Of a stretch of 48,654 nt of DNA, positions 27,070 to 35,837 are shown one piece after another. The position numbers and the translations under genes were made by a program. Below the pieces are notes generated by a model. The model had not been told where the DNA came from. It saw nothing but the letters and a program-made list of their open reading frames with translations, and did no database searches. This DNA is from Pseudomonadota bacterium. GTDB lineage: Bacteria > Pseudomonadota > Gammaproteobacteria > Steroidobacterales > Steroidobacteraceae. The DNA lies in contig JAEWBG010000027.1 in the NCBI GenBank assembly GCA_023391335.1, forward strand, positions 1 through 48,654, in the 5' to 3' direction. Each line of letters starts with the position of its first letter. Position 1 is the stretch's first letter.

Positions 27070-28719
27070 ATGAGTGCATCAATCGCGACCAATTTGAAGT
27101 CGCTGTTGAACCAATCGAGTGCAAGCGGCTCATCGACCGATCTCTCGTGGCGAGTGCTAGCGCTGGTCAATTTGTTCCGGCTGCTAGTGGTGCTGCTGCT
27201 GTTCGTTCTGTTTATCAGCGTGACGCCGACGCCGGTTGGCCACACGGCTCCCGCCGTTTTTATCGGCACTGTCGTCTCGTATCTTCTTTACACGGCCATT
27301 TCCATCTCGAGCGTCAAACGACGCTGGCCCGATCTCTCGTTGCAGACGTTCGTGAATGTCTGCGCGGACGTGCTGGCGATCGCATTTTTCACGTATGCAA
27401 GCGGAGGGATGGATAGCGGTCTTGCGGCGCTAATGATTCTCCCGATCGGGGCAGCAAGCTTCGTCGTTCGACAGCGGCTCGCCTTGTTGTTTGCGGCGAT
27501 GGGCACGCTTGCACTGCTGCTGCAGCAAGCTTTCACGACAATCCACACTCGTGGCGACCTGACGGATTTCGCCGGCGCGGGCGTCGTCGGCGCCCTCGTA
27601 TTCATCATCACATTGGGCGTGGGGCCACTTGCGCGCAGCCTTCGCGAAAGCGAGGAGCGCGTTCGACAACGCGAAGTCGATGTCGCGAACTTGGCCGAAC
27701 TAAACCAGTTCATCGTGCAGCACCTGCGTGAGAGCATCCTGGTCGTGGATGAGAACAACAGCGTGCGCCTCATTAATGAATCCGCCGCGCAATTGCTCCG
27801 GGGTGCGGGTGTAGTGCGCGGCACTCAGCTCGGTGAGGTCTCGCCCAGATTGCTCTATCTGCTCGAAGCTTGGCGCAAGAGTGCTCACGACTGGCAGATT
27901 ACCTCCATGTCGTTAACTTCTTCGGACGGCGGCAGCATGGTGCAACCGCACTTCGTGGCACTGGATCGCACCGGACGGGGTACCACGCTCGTCTTCCTCG
28001 AAGATACGACGATGATCGCTGAGCGAGTGCAGCAATCGAAGCTCGCAGCCTTAGGGCGATTGAGCGCGAGTATTGCGCACGAAATCCGCAACCCCGTCGG
28101 CGCGATGAGCCACGCGGCTCAGCTGTTGGCCGAGTCGCAAACACTGACGCCGCAGGAAAGGCGACTTACGAACATCATCACCAACAACGGCGAACGCATC
28201 AGCACGATCGTCGATAATGTGCTGCAGCTGTCGCGCCGAGACTCTACCCGTCAAGAACGCATCGAGCTCAATGGCTGGCTCAAAGAATTCTTGTCGGAAT
28301 TTCGGCAGACGGCTCAAGTGAGCGAGGCCGCGCTGCGCCCGGTCTTCTCTGACATGGAGATCGAAGTGCGAGTGGACCCGACGCACCTGCACCAGCTCCT
28401 ATGGAATTTGTGCGAGAACGCACTGAAATACGGCCGCACGGCGCAGTCTAATGAGCCGATCGAGATTCGTACGGGCCGCGTTTCGACCACTGATCGACCC
28501 GTGCTCGAAGTACTCGACCGAGGACCCGGAATCGATCGAACCGATGCAGAACGCATCTTCGAGCCGTTCTTCACGGCGGGCCGCGGCGGTACTGGACTAG
28601 GGCTCTTCATCGCCCGCGAGCTTGCGCAGTGCAATCGCGCGGTGCTCACTTACGAATCACGAGAGGGCGGCGGCAGCGTATTTCGGTTGGTATTTGCGGA
28701 TCCGCAGAGGTGGGAGTAG
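27070..28719 (+). CDS. pilS: PilS sensor histidine kinase of pilus regulation
   Basis: The 549-residue inner-membrane sensor has about six N-terminal transmembrane segments (residues 25-180), a PAS domain (about 205-310), and a HisKA site IAHEIRNPVGAM with His337. The ATPase domain has ENALKYG, DRGPGID and GGTGLGLFIAREL. In Pseudomonas PilS senses pilin in the membrane and phosphorylates PilR. Here the partner pilR is separated from it by a four-helix-bundle gene inside a GGCTGGA-flanked insertion. Confidence 0.94.
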   Translation: MSASIATNLKSLLNQSSASGSSTDLSWRVLALVNLFRLLVVLLLFVLFISVTPTPVGHTAPAVFIGTVVSYLLYTAISISSVKRRWPDLSLQTFVNVCADVLAIAFFTYASGGMDSGLAALMILPIGAASFVVRQRLALLFAAMGTLALLLQQAFTTIHTRGDLTDFAGAGVVGALVFIITLGVGPLARSLRESEERVRQREVDVANLAELNQFIVQHLRESILVVDENNSVRLINESAAQLLRGAGVVRGTQLGEVSPRLLYLLEAWRKSAHDWQITSMSLTSSDGGSMVQPHFVALDRTGRGTTLVFLEDTTMIAERVQQSKLAALGRLSASIAHEIRNPVGAMSHAAQLLAESQTLTPQERRLTNIITNNGERISTIVDNVLQLSRRDSTRQERIELNGWLKEFLSEFRQTAQVSEAALRPVFSDMEIEVRVDPTHLHQLLWNLCENALKYGRTAQSNEPIEIRTGRVSTTDRPVLEVLDRGPGIDRTDAERIFEPFFTAGRGGTGLGLFIARELAQCNRAVLTYESREGGGSVFRLVFADPQRWE

Positions 28720-28724
28720 ACAAT

Positions 28725-28754
28725 GGCTGGAGGCTAGGGGCTGGAGGCTGGAGG
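28725..28754. repeat. GGCTGGA array, left arm around four-helix-bundle gene
   Basis: Three to four GGCTGGA units, one interrupted by CTAGG, begin 6 bp after the pilS stop. The complementary arm TCCAGCC x4 lies at 29259-29286. Confidence 0.92.
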
Positions 28755-28799
28755 TAGAAAGTAGGAAGATGCGAAGGACACCAAGGAACGGGCGGTTCT

Positions 28800-29162
28800 G
28801 TGCGGGATCACAAGAGATTGCTAGTTTTTCAATCTGCCGATGCGCTAGTGCGGCGGATCTACCTGGCAACCAAAAAATTCCCGTCAGATGAGCAATTCGG
28901 ACTCATCTCGCAGATGCGCCGAGCGGCGATCTCGGTACCGGCTAATATCGTTGAAGGTTGTGCGCGTTCGACTCAGGCGGAGTATTTGAGATTTTTAGAT
29001 ATCGCGTACGGCTCTGCAAAAGAGCTCGAGTACCAGATCGAACTGAGCGCGCACCTCAACTACTTAACTGGCGAGGATGCATATGAACTCAGCAGTCATT
29101 GTTCGCAAACAGCCAAGCTGCTATGTAACTTGATCATTGCACTTCGAAGTAACACTCGCTAA
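28800..29162 (+). CDS. Four-helix-bundle protein (23S rRNA intervening-sequence family)
   Basis: The 120-residue protein of the S23/IVP family starts at GTG: MRDHKRLLVFQSADALVRRIY. The family core follows: FGLISQMRRAAISVPANIVEGCARST and LDIAYGSAKELEYQIELSAHL. Relatives are encoded in intervening sequences of 23S rRNA genes and, as more distant Avd proteins, beside diversity-generating retroelements; they form basic four-helix barrels thought to bind nucleic acid. Here it sits between pilS and pilR, enclosed by inverted GGCTGGA arrays, with no rRNA nearby. AAGGAA lies 10-15 bp upstream. Its role is unknown. Confidence 0.92.
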   Translation: MRDHKRLLVFQSADALVRRIYLATKKFPSDEQFGLISQMRRAAISVPANIVEGCARSTQAEYLRFLDIAYGSAKELEYQIELSAHLNYLTGEDAYELSSHCSQTAKLLCNLIIALRSNTR

Positions 29163-29258
29163 ACGGTCGAACTCCATGAAATGCGCTCTTCCGCAGAACG
29201 CAAAGAGAAAGGCATGCTGGGGACGTAGTCCGCAGTCTTTTCTCCTCCGTGTTCTCGC

Positions 29259-29286
29259 TCCAGCCTCCAGCCTCCAGCCTCCAGCC
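29259..29286. repeat. TCCAGCC x4 array, right arm before pilR
   Basis: Four perfect TCCAGCC units are followed by TAGG. They are the reverse complement of the 28725-28754 arm, so the 500 bp between, with the four-helix-bundle gene, could be the loop of a long hairpin. It ends 10 bp before the pilR start. Confidence 0.93.
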
Positions 29287-29296
29287 TAGGGATTCC

Positions 29297-30637
29297 ATGC
29301 CTTCCCGCGCCCTCATCGTCGACGACGAACCGGATATTCGTGAACTCCTAGAGATCACTCTGGAGCGCATGAATCTGCAGGTGACGACAGCTGACTCAAT
29401 CGGAGCGGCTACTCGCGAATTGCGCGCGAACGTGTTCGATCTGTGCCTGACGGACATGAGGCTACCGGATGGAGACGGATTGAGCCTGGTGGAATGGATC
29501 CAAACGCACAAGCCTCATACGCCAGTCGCAGTCATCACAGCGCACGGCAATGTTGAGACTGCGGTACGCGCGCTGAAGCTCGGCGCGTTCGATTTCATTT
29601 CCAAGCCCATCGACATCATTGCATTGCGCAAGCTCATCAGTGCCACCTTGAAGCTGAGCGAACCGAGCGAAAACACTGTCCAACTTCCTCAGGTGAAATT
29701 GCTCGGCCGGTCGCGAGCAATGGAATCGCTGCGAGAACTGATCGAGCGCGTCTCACGCAGCCAAGCGCCAGTGCATATCTCTGGTGAATCGGGCACCGGC
29801 AAAGAACTCGTTGCGCATCTGATTCACGAAGCAGGCGCGCGTCGCGATGGGCCGTTCGTGCCCGTCAATTGCGGCGCGATCCCGACCGAGCTCATGGAAA
29901 GCGAGTTGTTCGGGCACCGCAAAGGCAGCTTCACAGGAGCTATCGCAGACAAGCAAGGCCTCATCCAATCCGCAGAAGGCGGCACACTCTTTCTGGACGA
30001 AATCGCCGACCTACCTCTGCATATGCAGGTGAAATTGCTGCGCGTCATCCAGGAGAAGAGCGTGCGTGCGGTTGGCGACCACAAGGAAACACCCATCGAC
30101 GTGCGAATCCTGTCCGCGACTCACAAGAATCTCGCGGCCTTGGTCGCCGAAGGAAAGTTTCGCGAGGATTTGTTCTATCGAGTGAACGTCATCGAGATTC
30201 GCGTTCCGCCCCTGCGCGAGCGGCTCGAAGACATCGACGAGCTGGTCGAATCCATCATCAAGAAATTGGGCAAGCAGATCGGCAATCGGTCGCTGCGCGT
30301 GACCGACGCAGCATTGAAGGCTCTCCGCGAATACCAGTTTCCCGGAAACGTTCGCGAACTGGAAAATGTTCTTGAGAGAGCAGCCACGCTTTGCGTGGGC
30401 GGAATCATAGATGCTGGTGATTTGCAGCTGCGCCCGAAGGTGGCTCCTACAGATCTGCCGATCCAACCCAACGTTCCCCGTGGCGAGAAACTCGGCGATG
30501 CGCTTGAAGACATCGAACGCGATGCGATCGTGCGTGCACTTGAGCAGACCCGATACAACAAGACGAAAGCGGCGGCGTTGCTGGGGATGACTTTCAGGTC
30601 GCTGCGATATCGGATCAAGAAGCTTGGGATCGAGTAG
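29297..30637 (+). CDS. pilR: PilR sigma-54-dependent response regulator
   Basis: The 446-residue NtrC-type activator has a receiver domain with phospho-acceptor Asp53 (LTDMRL). The AAA+ domain has Walker A GESGTGKE (about 164), the sigma-54 contact loop GSFTGA and Walker B LFLDEIADL. The C-terminal Fis-type HTH is KTKAAALLGMTFRSLRYRIKK. The frame is open upstream from a GTG at 29249, but those 16 codons are translated repeat (SLQPPASSLQP); the ATG at 29297 follows AGGGA. It should activate pilA from the sigma-54 promoter just downstream. Confidence 0.95.
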   Translation: MPSRALIVDDEPDIRELLEITLERMNLQVTTADSIGAATRELRANVFDLCLTDMRLPDGDGLSLVEWIQTHKPHTPVAVITAHGNVETAVRALKLGAFDFISKPIDIIALRKLISATLKLSEPSENTVQLPQVKLLGRSRAMESLRELIERVSRSQAPVHISGESGTGKELVAHLIHEAGARRDGPFVPVNCGAIPTELMESELFGHRKGSFTGAIADKQGLIQSAEGGTLFLDEIADLPLHMQVKLLRVIQEKSVRAVGDHKETPIDVRILSATHKNLAALVAEGKFREDLFYRVNVIEIRVPPLRERLEDIDELVESIIKKLGKQIGNRSLRVTDAALKALREYQFPGNVRELENVLERAATLCVGGIIDAGDLQLRPKVAPTDLPIQPNVPRGEKLGDALEDIERDAIVRALEQTRYNKTKAAALLGMTFRSLRYRIKKLGIE

Positions 30638-30661
30638 TTGTCGCATCAGCGCGTCGGCTAC

Positions 30662-30704
30662 TGACAATCTTTGTCAACACCTGACAAACCGCGACCAAAT
30701 TGTC
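30662..30704. promoter_or_regulatory. pilA: Candidate PilR-binding boxes upstream of pilA
   Basis: TGACAA-TCT-TTGTCA (30662-30676) is a perfect 6+3+6 inverted repeat. It is followed by TGACAA (30682-30687) and TTGTC (30700-30704). They lie 83-125 bp upstream of the -24 element, a suitable distance for an enhancer-binding activator. PilR is known to bind TGTC-containing repeats in Pseudomonas. Confidence 0.65.
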
Positions 30705-30786
30705 TGCATTCATCCACTTAACAATGCCAACTGCGTCGCAGTGATGGCGCCCTACTAACAGTAACTTACGCCTCCTGTCGGACGGC

Positions 30787-30802
30787 TGGCATGTGCCTTG
30801 CT
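30787..30802 (+). promoter_or_regulatory. pilA: Sigma-54 (-24/-12) promoter of pilA
   Basis: TGGCATGTGCCTTGCT matches the TGGCAYR-N4-TTGCW consensus at every defined position, with GG at 30788-30789 and GC at 30800-30801. Transcription should begin near 30813, giving a leader of about 50 bases before the pilA ATG with its AGGAG site. Confidence 0.9.
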
Positions 30803-30864
30803 TAAGTGTTCATGCCGGCCCACTCGCCGCAGATGACTCGACGTTCCATCTCAGGAGATTTCAA

Positions 30865-31353
30865 ATGACGAAGACTCAAAAGGGTTTCACCCTGATCGAA
30901 TTGATGATCGTGGTTGCGATCATCGGCATCTTGGCGGCGATCGCGCTGCCGGCTTATCAGGACTACACCAAGCGCGCGAAAATGTCAGAAGTGGTTCTGG
31001 CGGCCAGCGCTTGCCGCACGACGATTACCGAGGTGTATCAATCGGCCACATCGACTGTCGGACCGGGGGCCGACAACTGGGGATGCGAAAACACCAATGC
31101 TACTGGTGCATCGAAGTACGTAGCGGCCGTGCACACCGATGTGGACGGTAAAGTCATCGTCACCGCAACGGGAATCGATGCAACAAACATCGATGGTAAG
31201 TTCGTAACGCTCACGCCTTACAAGAGTGCCTCTGCGAAAATCACCGTGTCAGATCTGGGGACGGGTCCTGCCGTCTATAAGTGGGTGTGTGGCGCAACTG
31301 GTGATGGGACGACGGTTCCTGCCAAGTTCCTGCCAGGCTCCTGCCGCGGCTAA
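30865..31353 (+). CDS. pilA: Type IVa major pilin PilA
   Basis: The 162-residue prepilin has the short leader MTKTQKG, cleaved by PilD before Phe. The conserved N-terminal helix FTLIELMIVVAIIGILAAIA follows, with Glu5 of the mature form. The globular domain is Thr/Ala-rich with four Cys; the last two (WVCGA and SCRG) would form the C-terminal disulfide loop. The start at 30865 follows AGGAG at 30854-30858. Control by PilR and sigma-54 is indicated upstream, and a strong terminator follows. Confidence 0.96.
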   Translation: MTKTQKGFTLIELMIVVAIIGILAAIALPAYQDYTKRAKMSEVVLAASACRTTITEVYQSATSTVGPGADNWGCENTNATGASKYVAAVHTDVDGKVIVTATGIDATNIDGKFVTLTPYKSASAKITVSDLGTGPAVYKWVCGATGDGTTVPAKFLPGSCRG

Positions 31354-31389
31354 TGGTTTGGAATTGATGACTGCCTAGCATTTGGCTCA

Positions 31390-31420
31390 AGAGGGGTACT
31401 ACCAGTACCCCTCTTTTAGT
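31390..31420 (+). terminator. Rho-independent terminator after pilA
   Basis: A perfect 12-bp stem, AAGAGGGGTACT / AGTACCCCTCTT (31390-31401 and 31405-31416), with a 3-base loop, is followed by TTAGTTTT. It ends the pilA transcript 14 bp before the next gene. Confidence 0.9.
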
Positions 31421-31433
31421 TTTAAGGGCGCGC

Positions 31434-32654
31434 ATGACCGCACTAGAACTATCAATCGTGATGCCCTGCCTCAATGAAGCTCGAACGGTTTCCATTTGTG
31501 TGCAGAAGGCGCGCGCCTTTCTAACCTCCGCGGGCGTTGCAGGTGAGGTCATCGTCGCGGACAACGGATCGCGCGATGGATCTCAAGAACTTGCACGCTG
31601 TGCCGGAGCGCGCGTTGTCACCGTCCACGAGCGAGGGTACGGTGCAGCTCTGATCGCCGGTATCGCAGCGGCGCGTGGCAAGTTCGTAGTGATTGGTGAT
31701 GCGGACGACAGCTACGACTTCAGCGAACTTCAAGATTTCGTAGAGAAATTGCGCGGGGGCTTTGAACTCGTGATGGGGAATCGATTTAGAGGCGGCATCG
31801 AACCCGGTGCCATGCCTTTGATCCACCGCTATCTCGGCAACCCGGTTTTGAGCTTTATCGGCCGCCTCTTATTCAAAACGGACATTCAGGATTTTCACTG
31901 CGGATTGCGAGGATTCAAGCGAGACGCAATCGTACGCCTGGGATTGGTCACGCCGGGCATGGAGTTCGCGAGTGAGATGGTCGTGAAGGCCGCATTGGCG
32001 CGTCTTCGCATTACCGAGGTCCCCACGACTCTCTCGAAGGACGGCCGCGATCGTCCGCCGCATTTGAGAACGTGGCGCGACGGATGGCGGCACTTTAGGT
32101 TTCTGCTGACATTCAGCCCACGCTGGTTATTCCTATATCCGGGATTATTGCTGCTTGCGGCGGGCATTGGCTTGCAGACCATGTTGTCTCATGGCGGCGT
32201 CAAGTTCGGCAGCATCGGCATCGACATCCACACCATGCTGTACTCTGCCGCTATGGCCGTAATGGGCGTGCAAATGATGTGGTTCGGTGTGTTCGCACGA
32301 GTGTACGGCAGTAGAGTCGGATTGCTTCCGCCTGATGCTCGGATAGAACGAGCGGTGCGCAGCCTCACTCTTGAACGTGGGCTTGCGATTGGATTTACGC
32401 TACTGCTAGGGGGAATTGCATTGTCAGCGGCGGCGCTACGTACATGGGCGAACGCGCACTACGGCGAACTCGATCCTCGAGACGTGATGAGAATTGCGAT
32501 CCCCTCGGTCACCATGTTGCTGCTTGGCATGGAATTCATTCTCGCTTCATTCTTCCTCGGTATGTTGCGATTCGAATCGTCCTCTGCGCGAAGCGATATC
32601 GTGCCAGCCGCACATCCGGCACTAGATGCTCGTGTGTCTCCGAAGGCGAGGTAG
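31434..32654 (+). CDS. Family 2 glycosyltransferase, polyprenyl-phosphate type
   Basis: The 406-residue protein has an N-terminal GT-A domain (LSIVMPCLNEARTV, VIVADNGSRDGS, and IGDADDSYDF with the DxD-like acidic cluster). About four transmembrane helices follow (residues 220-385). This is the build of DPM1/GtrB-like enzymes that load a sugar onto undecaprenyl phosphate at the inner face of the membrane. It opens the glycan island between pilA and pilB and may work with the polytopic protein and GtrA nearby. The sugar is not predictable. Confidence 0.88.
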   Translation: MTALELSIVMPCLNEARTVSICVQKARAFLTSAGVAGEVIVADNGSRDGSQELARCAGARVVTVHERGYGAALIAGIAAARGKFVVIGDADDSYDFSELQDFVEKLRGGFELVMGNRFRGGIEPGAMPLIHRYLGNPVLSFIGRLLFKTDIQDFHCGLRGFKRDAIVRLGLVTPGMEFASEMVVKAALARLRITEVPTTLSKDGRDRPPHLRTWRDGWRHFRFLLTFSPRWLFLYPGLLLLAAGIGLQTMLSHGGVKFGSIGIDIHTMLYSAAMAVMGVQMMWFGVFARVYGSRVGLLPPDARIERAVRSLTLERGLAIGFTLLLGGIALSAAALRTWANAHYGELDPRDVMRIAIPSVTMLLLGMEFILASFFLGMLRFESSSARSDIVPAAHPALDARVSPKAR

Positions 32655-32661
32655 CAGCCTA

Positions 32662-34671
32662 GTGCTTCGTTGGTTCGTGCCGACTCGCGCAGATTCAACT
32701 GCCGTCGAACTGAAGTGGGATACCTGGTGTTCGCTGTTCATCGCGGCGGCAGTTGTGACTTGGTCCGCCATCGCGGGCAAGGACCTGAACTGGGATCAGT
32801 TCAATTATCACTTCTACCTCGGTTATGAATTCTTCAACAATCGACTGAGCCGCGACTTCATGGCGGCTAACGTTCAGAGTTACTTCAATCCACTTCCCTA
32901 TCTTCCCTTCTATTGGATGGTCGCCCATGGTTGGGTGAGCCTAGTAGTTGCGAGCGTGCTCGCTGCTTTCCACAGCGCCAACATCGTTCTTTGCTATCGA
33001 ATTGGAAAGATGGTTGCTACCGAAACGCGCTACGCCCATCTATCAGGGATGCTCTCTGCGATACTAGCGTTTATTAGTCCTATATTCCTACTGGAAGCAG
33101 GCACGTCATTCGCAGACGTTACGACAGCAGCATTTGTGCTGATAGGGGTGTTGATCGTCATCAGAGCAGCGGACGAGCGCCGTTTTGGGCGAGCCGCCCT
33201 GATTGCGGGCGCATGCATCGGAGCTGCAGCGGGCCTCAAGCTATCTAACCTCATATTCGGTGTTGCCTGCGCGTTCACCGTGCTTGCCTGCGCCGGCTCC
33301 CTGCGTGATCGAGTCGCTAACCTCACATGGCTCGCGGTTGGTGGGTTGTGCGGATTAATCCTCACCCACGGATATTGGAGCTGGCGGTTGTACGAAGAGT
33401 TTGGCAACCCGTTTTTTCCTCTGTTCAATGCAATCTTTGCCTCTCCTGATTACCCGCCCATCGATCATCTGCACGGAAGATACCTGCCGGAAACGTGGCT
33501 GGACGTGGTGCTCGTTCCACTGCGAATGCTGAAGCTGAGATCTTGGATCTATGTGGAAAGCGTTTCACCCGATGTTCGCTTCGCAGCCCTGTATGTGCTG
33601 ATCGGGTTTATCTTCCTGCGCTGGATTTGGGTCAAAGTTCGCCCACCTACAAATGCAGACACCAACACACTAGTGCCGTTGACGGGCGCCAGCAGGGCAC
33701 TGCTGATCTTCTTCACAACAGCTTACTTTCTGTGGGTTATGACTTCTGGCAACGGCCGGTATGGCATAGTTGTCTCGATCCTGTGCGGTCCGGCGTTGGC
33801 GTTTTTGCTGGCGCATGTTGGAGCCCGCCTCGCCAGGCCCATGGCAGTTGCGTGCCTTTTCGCCTGCGTTGTCGTCGCAGCCCAGCTCTTGCAGTTTCAA
33901 TCTGCTCAGCTTCGGTGGGACGCGGGCCCATGGACAGGGAGCTGGTATGAGGTGGCTGTACCGCCGCGCCTCAAACAGGAACCCTTTCTGTTCGTGAGTA
34001 TTGGATCGGCCTCCAACTCGTTCATCGCTCCCTTTCTGGCGGGCAGCTCCGCATTCACAAATCCTATCGGTCAGATTTCGTTCGATCTTGACGGCCCCGG
34101 CGGCACGCGGTTAAAGCATCTTCTCTCCGAATACCGCGGACGTACTCGCATGTTGGCGCTGGCCCCTCCACGCTTAGACTCAACCAATCTGGATGATTGG
34201 ACAGTGAGTGCCGATCGGATACTTATGCGTCTAGGCTTGCAGGTGAATCCTGCTGACTGCGAAACAATCTGGCTTCAATATGCGCCGTACGACGTCGGTA
34301 TTGATTTCGATAAAGCACACCCACAGCCGAAACATCTAGTTAGCTGCCTGACTTCCAACCGTGAGGTCTCAGCGGAGGATCGCGAGCAACGCAAGGCCAT
34401 TGCGGATACGTTCACGCTCATCGCTAAGTGGTGCCCGCGTCTGTTTCGGCCTCAATACACTGTCGTCGAGCGCAGCTCAAAAGGCTGGTTTGCGACCTAT
34501 GCTGACTCTGACTCCGTATTACGTGTTGAGCAAGGCAACATCATGCTCGAGCAGCCGCACACTTCGGTCGACGTACCACTCGGGACTGTCGAGGAATGGC
34601 TAACAAACCACGTAACAAAAAATTGCAGCGAAATTCCGACTCGCCTTTGGCGGGTCTATAACTTCGACTGA
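32662..34671 (+). CDS. Polytopic membrane protein, probable GT-C-type glycosyltransferase
   Basis: This large inner-membrane protein (669 residues from the GTG at 32662; an in-frame ATG at 32626 overlaps the GT2 gene) has about 10-11 hydrophobic helices in its first 420 residues and a soluble C-terminal domain. The early loop DLNWDQFNYHFYLGYEFFN, with acidic residues soon after TM1, recalls the catalytic loop of lipid-sugar-dependent GT-C transferases. No exact family is recognised. GAGG upstream of 32662 favours the GTG. Its 3' end overlaps the convergent GT4 gene by 16 bp. It may transfer the polyprenyl-linked sugar outside the membrane. Confidence 0.7.
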   Translation: MLRWFVPTRADSTAVELKWDTWCSLFIAAAVVTWSAIAGKDLNWDQFNYHFYLGYEFFNNRLSRDFMAANVQSYFNPLPYLPFYWMVAHGWVSLVVASVLAAFHSANIVLCYRIGKMVATETRYAHLSGMLSAILAFISPIFLLEAGTSFADVTTAAFVLIGVLIVIRAADERRFGRAALIAGACIGAAAGLKLSNLIFGVACAFTVLACAGSLRDRVANLTWLAVGGLCGLILTHGYWSWRLYEEFGNPFFPLFNAIFASPDYPPIDHLHGRYLPETWLDVVLVPLRMLKLRSWIYVESVSPDVRFAALYVLIGFIFLRWIWVKVRPPTNADTNTLVPLTGASRALLIFFTTAYFLWVMTSGNGRYGIVVSILCGPALAFLLAHVGARLARPMAVACLFACVVVAAQLLQFQSAQLRWDAGPWTGSWYEVAVPPRLKQEPFLFVSIGSASNSFIAPFLAGSSAFTNPIGQISFDLDGPGGTRLKHLLSEYRGRTRMLALAPPRLDSTNLDDWTVSADRILMRLGLQVNPADCETIWLQYAPYDVGIDFDKAHPQPKHLVSCLTSNREVSAEDREQRKAIADTFTLIAKWCPRLFRPQYTVVERSSKGWFATYADSDSVLRVEQGNIMLEQPHTSVDVPLGTVEEWLTNHVTKNCSEIPTRLWRVYNFD

Positions 34672-35837
34672 ACACGGTTCGCATCGAGCCGAATCTGGCG
34701 GAATACGCGCAAATATTCCTCCACGCATTTTTCCCAAGACCAGTGCTCTCGCGCGAACGACGCTACGGCCGCACGCATATCGGCCAAGCGCATTCTGTCA
34801 CTCGAAAACTTTTGAATTGCGTCGTTCCACTTCTCTAGCGCCCCCACGTCATCCATCGCCTCAGCGAACACATGGGCCGCGATCGCTGGGAATGCGGCGA
34901 CGATTGCGACATCGATGAGCGCAGGAGTGCCGCACGACATCGCCTCTTGGACAACGAGCGGAAATCCCTCGCCTTTGCTTGGCAATATGAGAACGTCAGC
35001 CGCGCAGTAGAGCTCAGCTAACGATGAACCCTGTAGACCGCGGTAAACGCATACGTTGGGCAAATCCCACAGCTGCGGATCGAGTGGACCGGCTCCAGCA
35101 AAAACCCATCTGCAATTGGTATTGCGACGCGCGAGTTCTTTGAGGAAATGCAAGCCCTTCTTCTCTACGAACCGCCCCACGAACAAAAGTACCAGCTGAT
35201 CATCCGAGAAATTCAACGTATACCTAATGGAACTACGTCGCTCTCGATCTCTGAAGACGAAGGTGTCGCTGTCAACTCCGTTCGGAATGAACTGCGGGAT
35301 TCGAGTAAACCGAGTCAGCGAGGCGAAATACTGCTGCACGCTGCTGCTTATGAAAATCGCACGATCCGCGTACCTCAGCATCCTGGCGCCGACTAGCCGA
35401 TTTATGAGTTGAAGCGCCTTCGTCATCAGTCGAAGCTTGTATGGTATGGATCCGATGTGCTGAGTGATAACGACTGGCTTGCGAAGCAGTTTGGCAAATG
35501 AAAATGCAGCCAAGCTTCCCATATAGATGAAGTCGTGGAGATGCACGACGTCCGCATGTCGAATAGCGCGCCAGATCGACGGCAGATCTAGAACTGACCA
35601 GATCGGATACGGCAAGTGCATCCGCCGCTCGATGAAATTGCTTGCACGAACGGGAACGATCTTCAGACCTGGTAAGTGCTGCGGCGGCGAATCGACGTCG
35701 CTCGCAAACCACGTGATCTCTACCCGTCGTTCACACATTCGCCGAGCAAGCTGAAATGCCACGCTCTCGACACCACCCTGATGCGCAGGGAAGTAGTGCG
35801 TGATGAGAGTCACTCGCAACTCTGGTTGATCATTCAT
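34656..35837 (-). CDS. Family 4 glycosyltransferase
   Basis: The 393-residue GT-B enzyme has a Gly-rich N-terminal HQGGVESVAFQLARRM, the glycosyl_trans_1 core LFVGRFVEKKGLHFLKEL, and the EGFPLVVQE acidic motif of retaining GT4 enzymes. It uses a nucleotide-sugar donor in the cytoplasm and probably extends a lipid-linked glycan. It is translationally coupled to GtrA upstream (ATGA overlap). Base composition is lower in GC than the flanking housekeeping genes, which suggests acquisition. Confidence 0.92.
   Translation of the reverse strand: MNDQPELRVTLITHYFPAHQGGVESVAFQLARRMCERRVEITWFASDVDSPPQHLPGLKIVPVRASNFIERRMHLPYPIWSVLDLPSIWRAIRHADVVHLHDFIYMGSLAAFSFAKLLRKPVVITQHIGSIPYKLRLMTKALQLINRLVGARMLRYADRAIFISSSVQQYFASLTRFTRIPQFIPNGVDSDTFVFRDRERRSSIRYTLNFSDDQLVLLFVGRFVEKKGLHFLKELARRNTNCRWVFAGAGPLDPQLWDLPNVCVYRGLQGSSLAELYCAADVLILPSKGEGFPLVVQEAMSCGTPALIDVAIVAAFPAIAAHVFAEAMDDVGALEKWNDAIQKFSSDRMRLADMRAAVASFAREHWSWEKCVEEYLRVFRQIRLDANRVQSKL

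Noticed and set aside
29249..29296. Upstream GTG start for pilR
   Set aside because: It would add a repeat-encoded SLQPPASSLQP leader; the ATG at 29297 has an AGGGA ribosome site and begins the receiver domain correctly.
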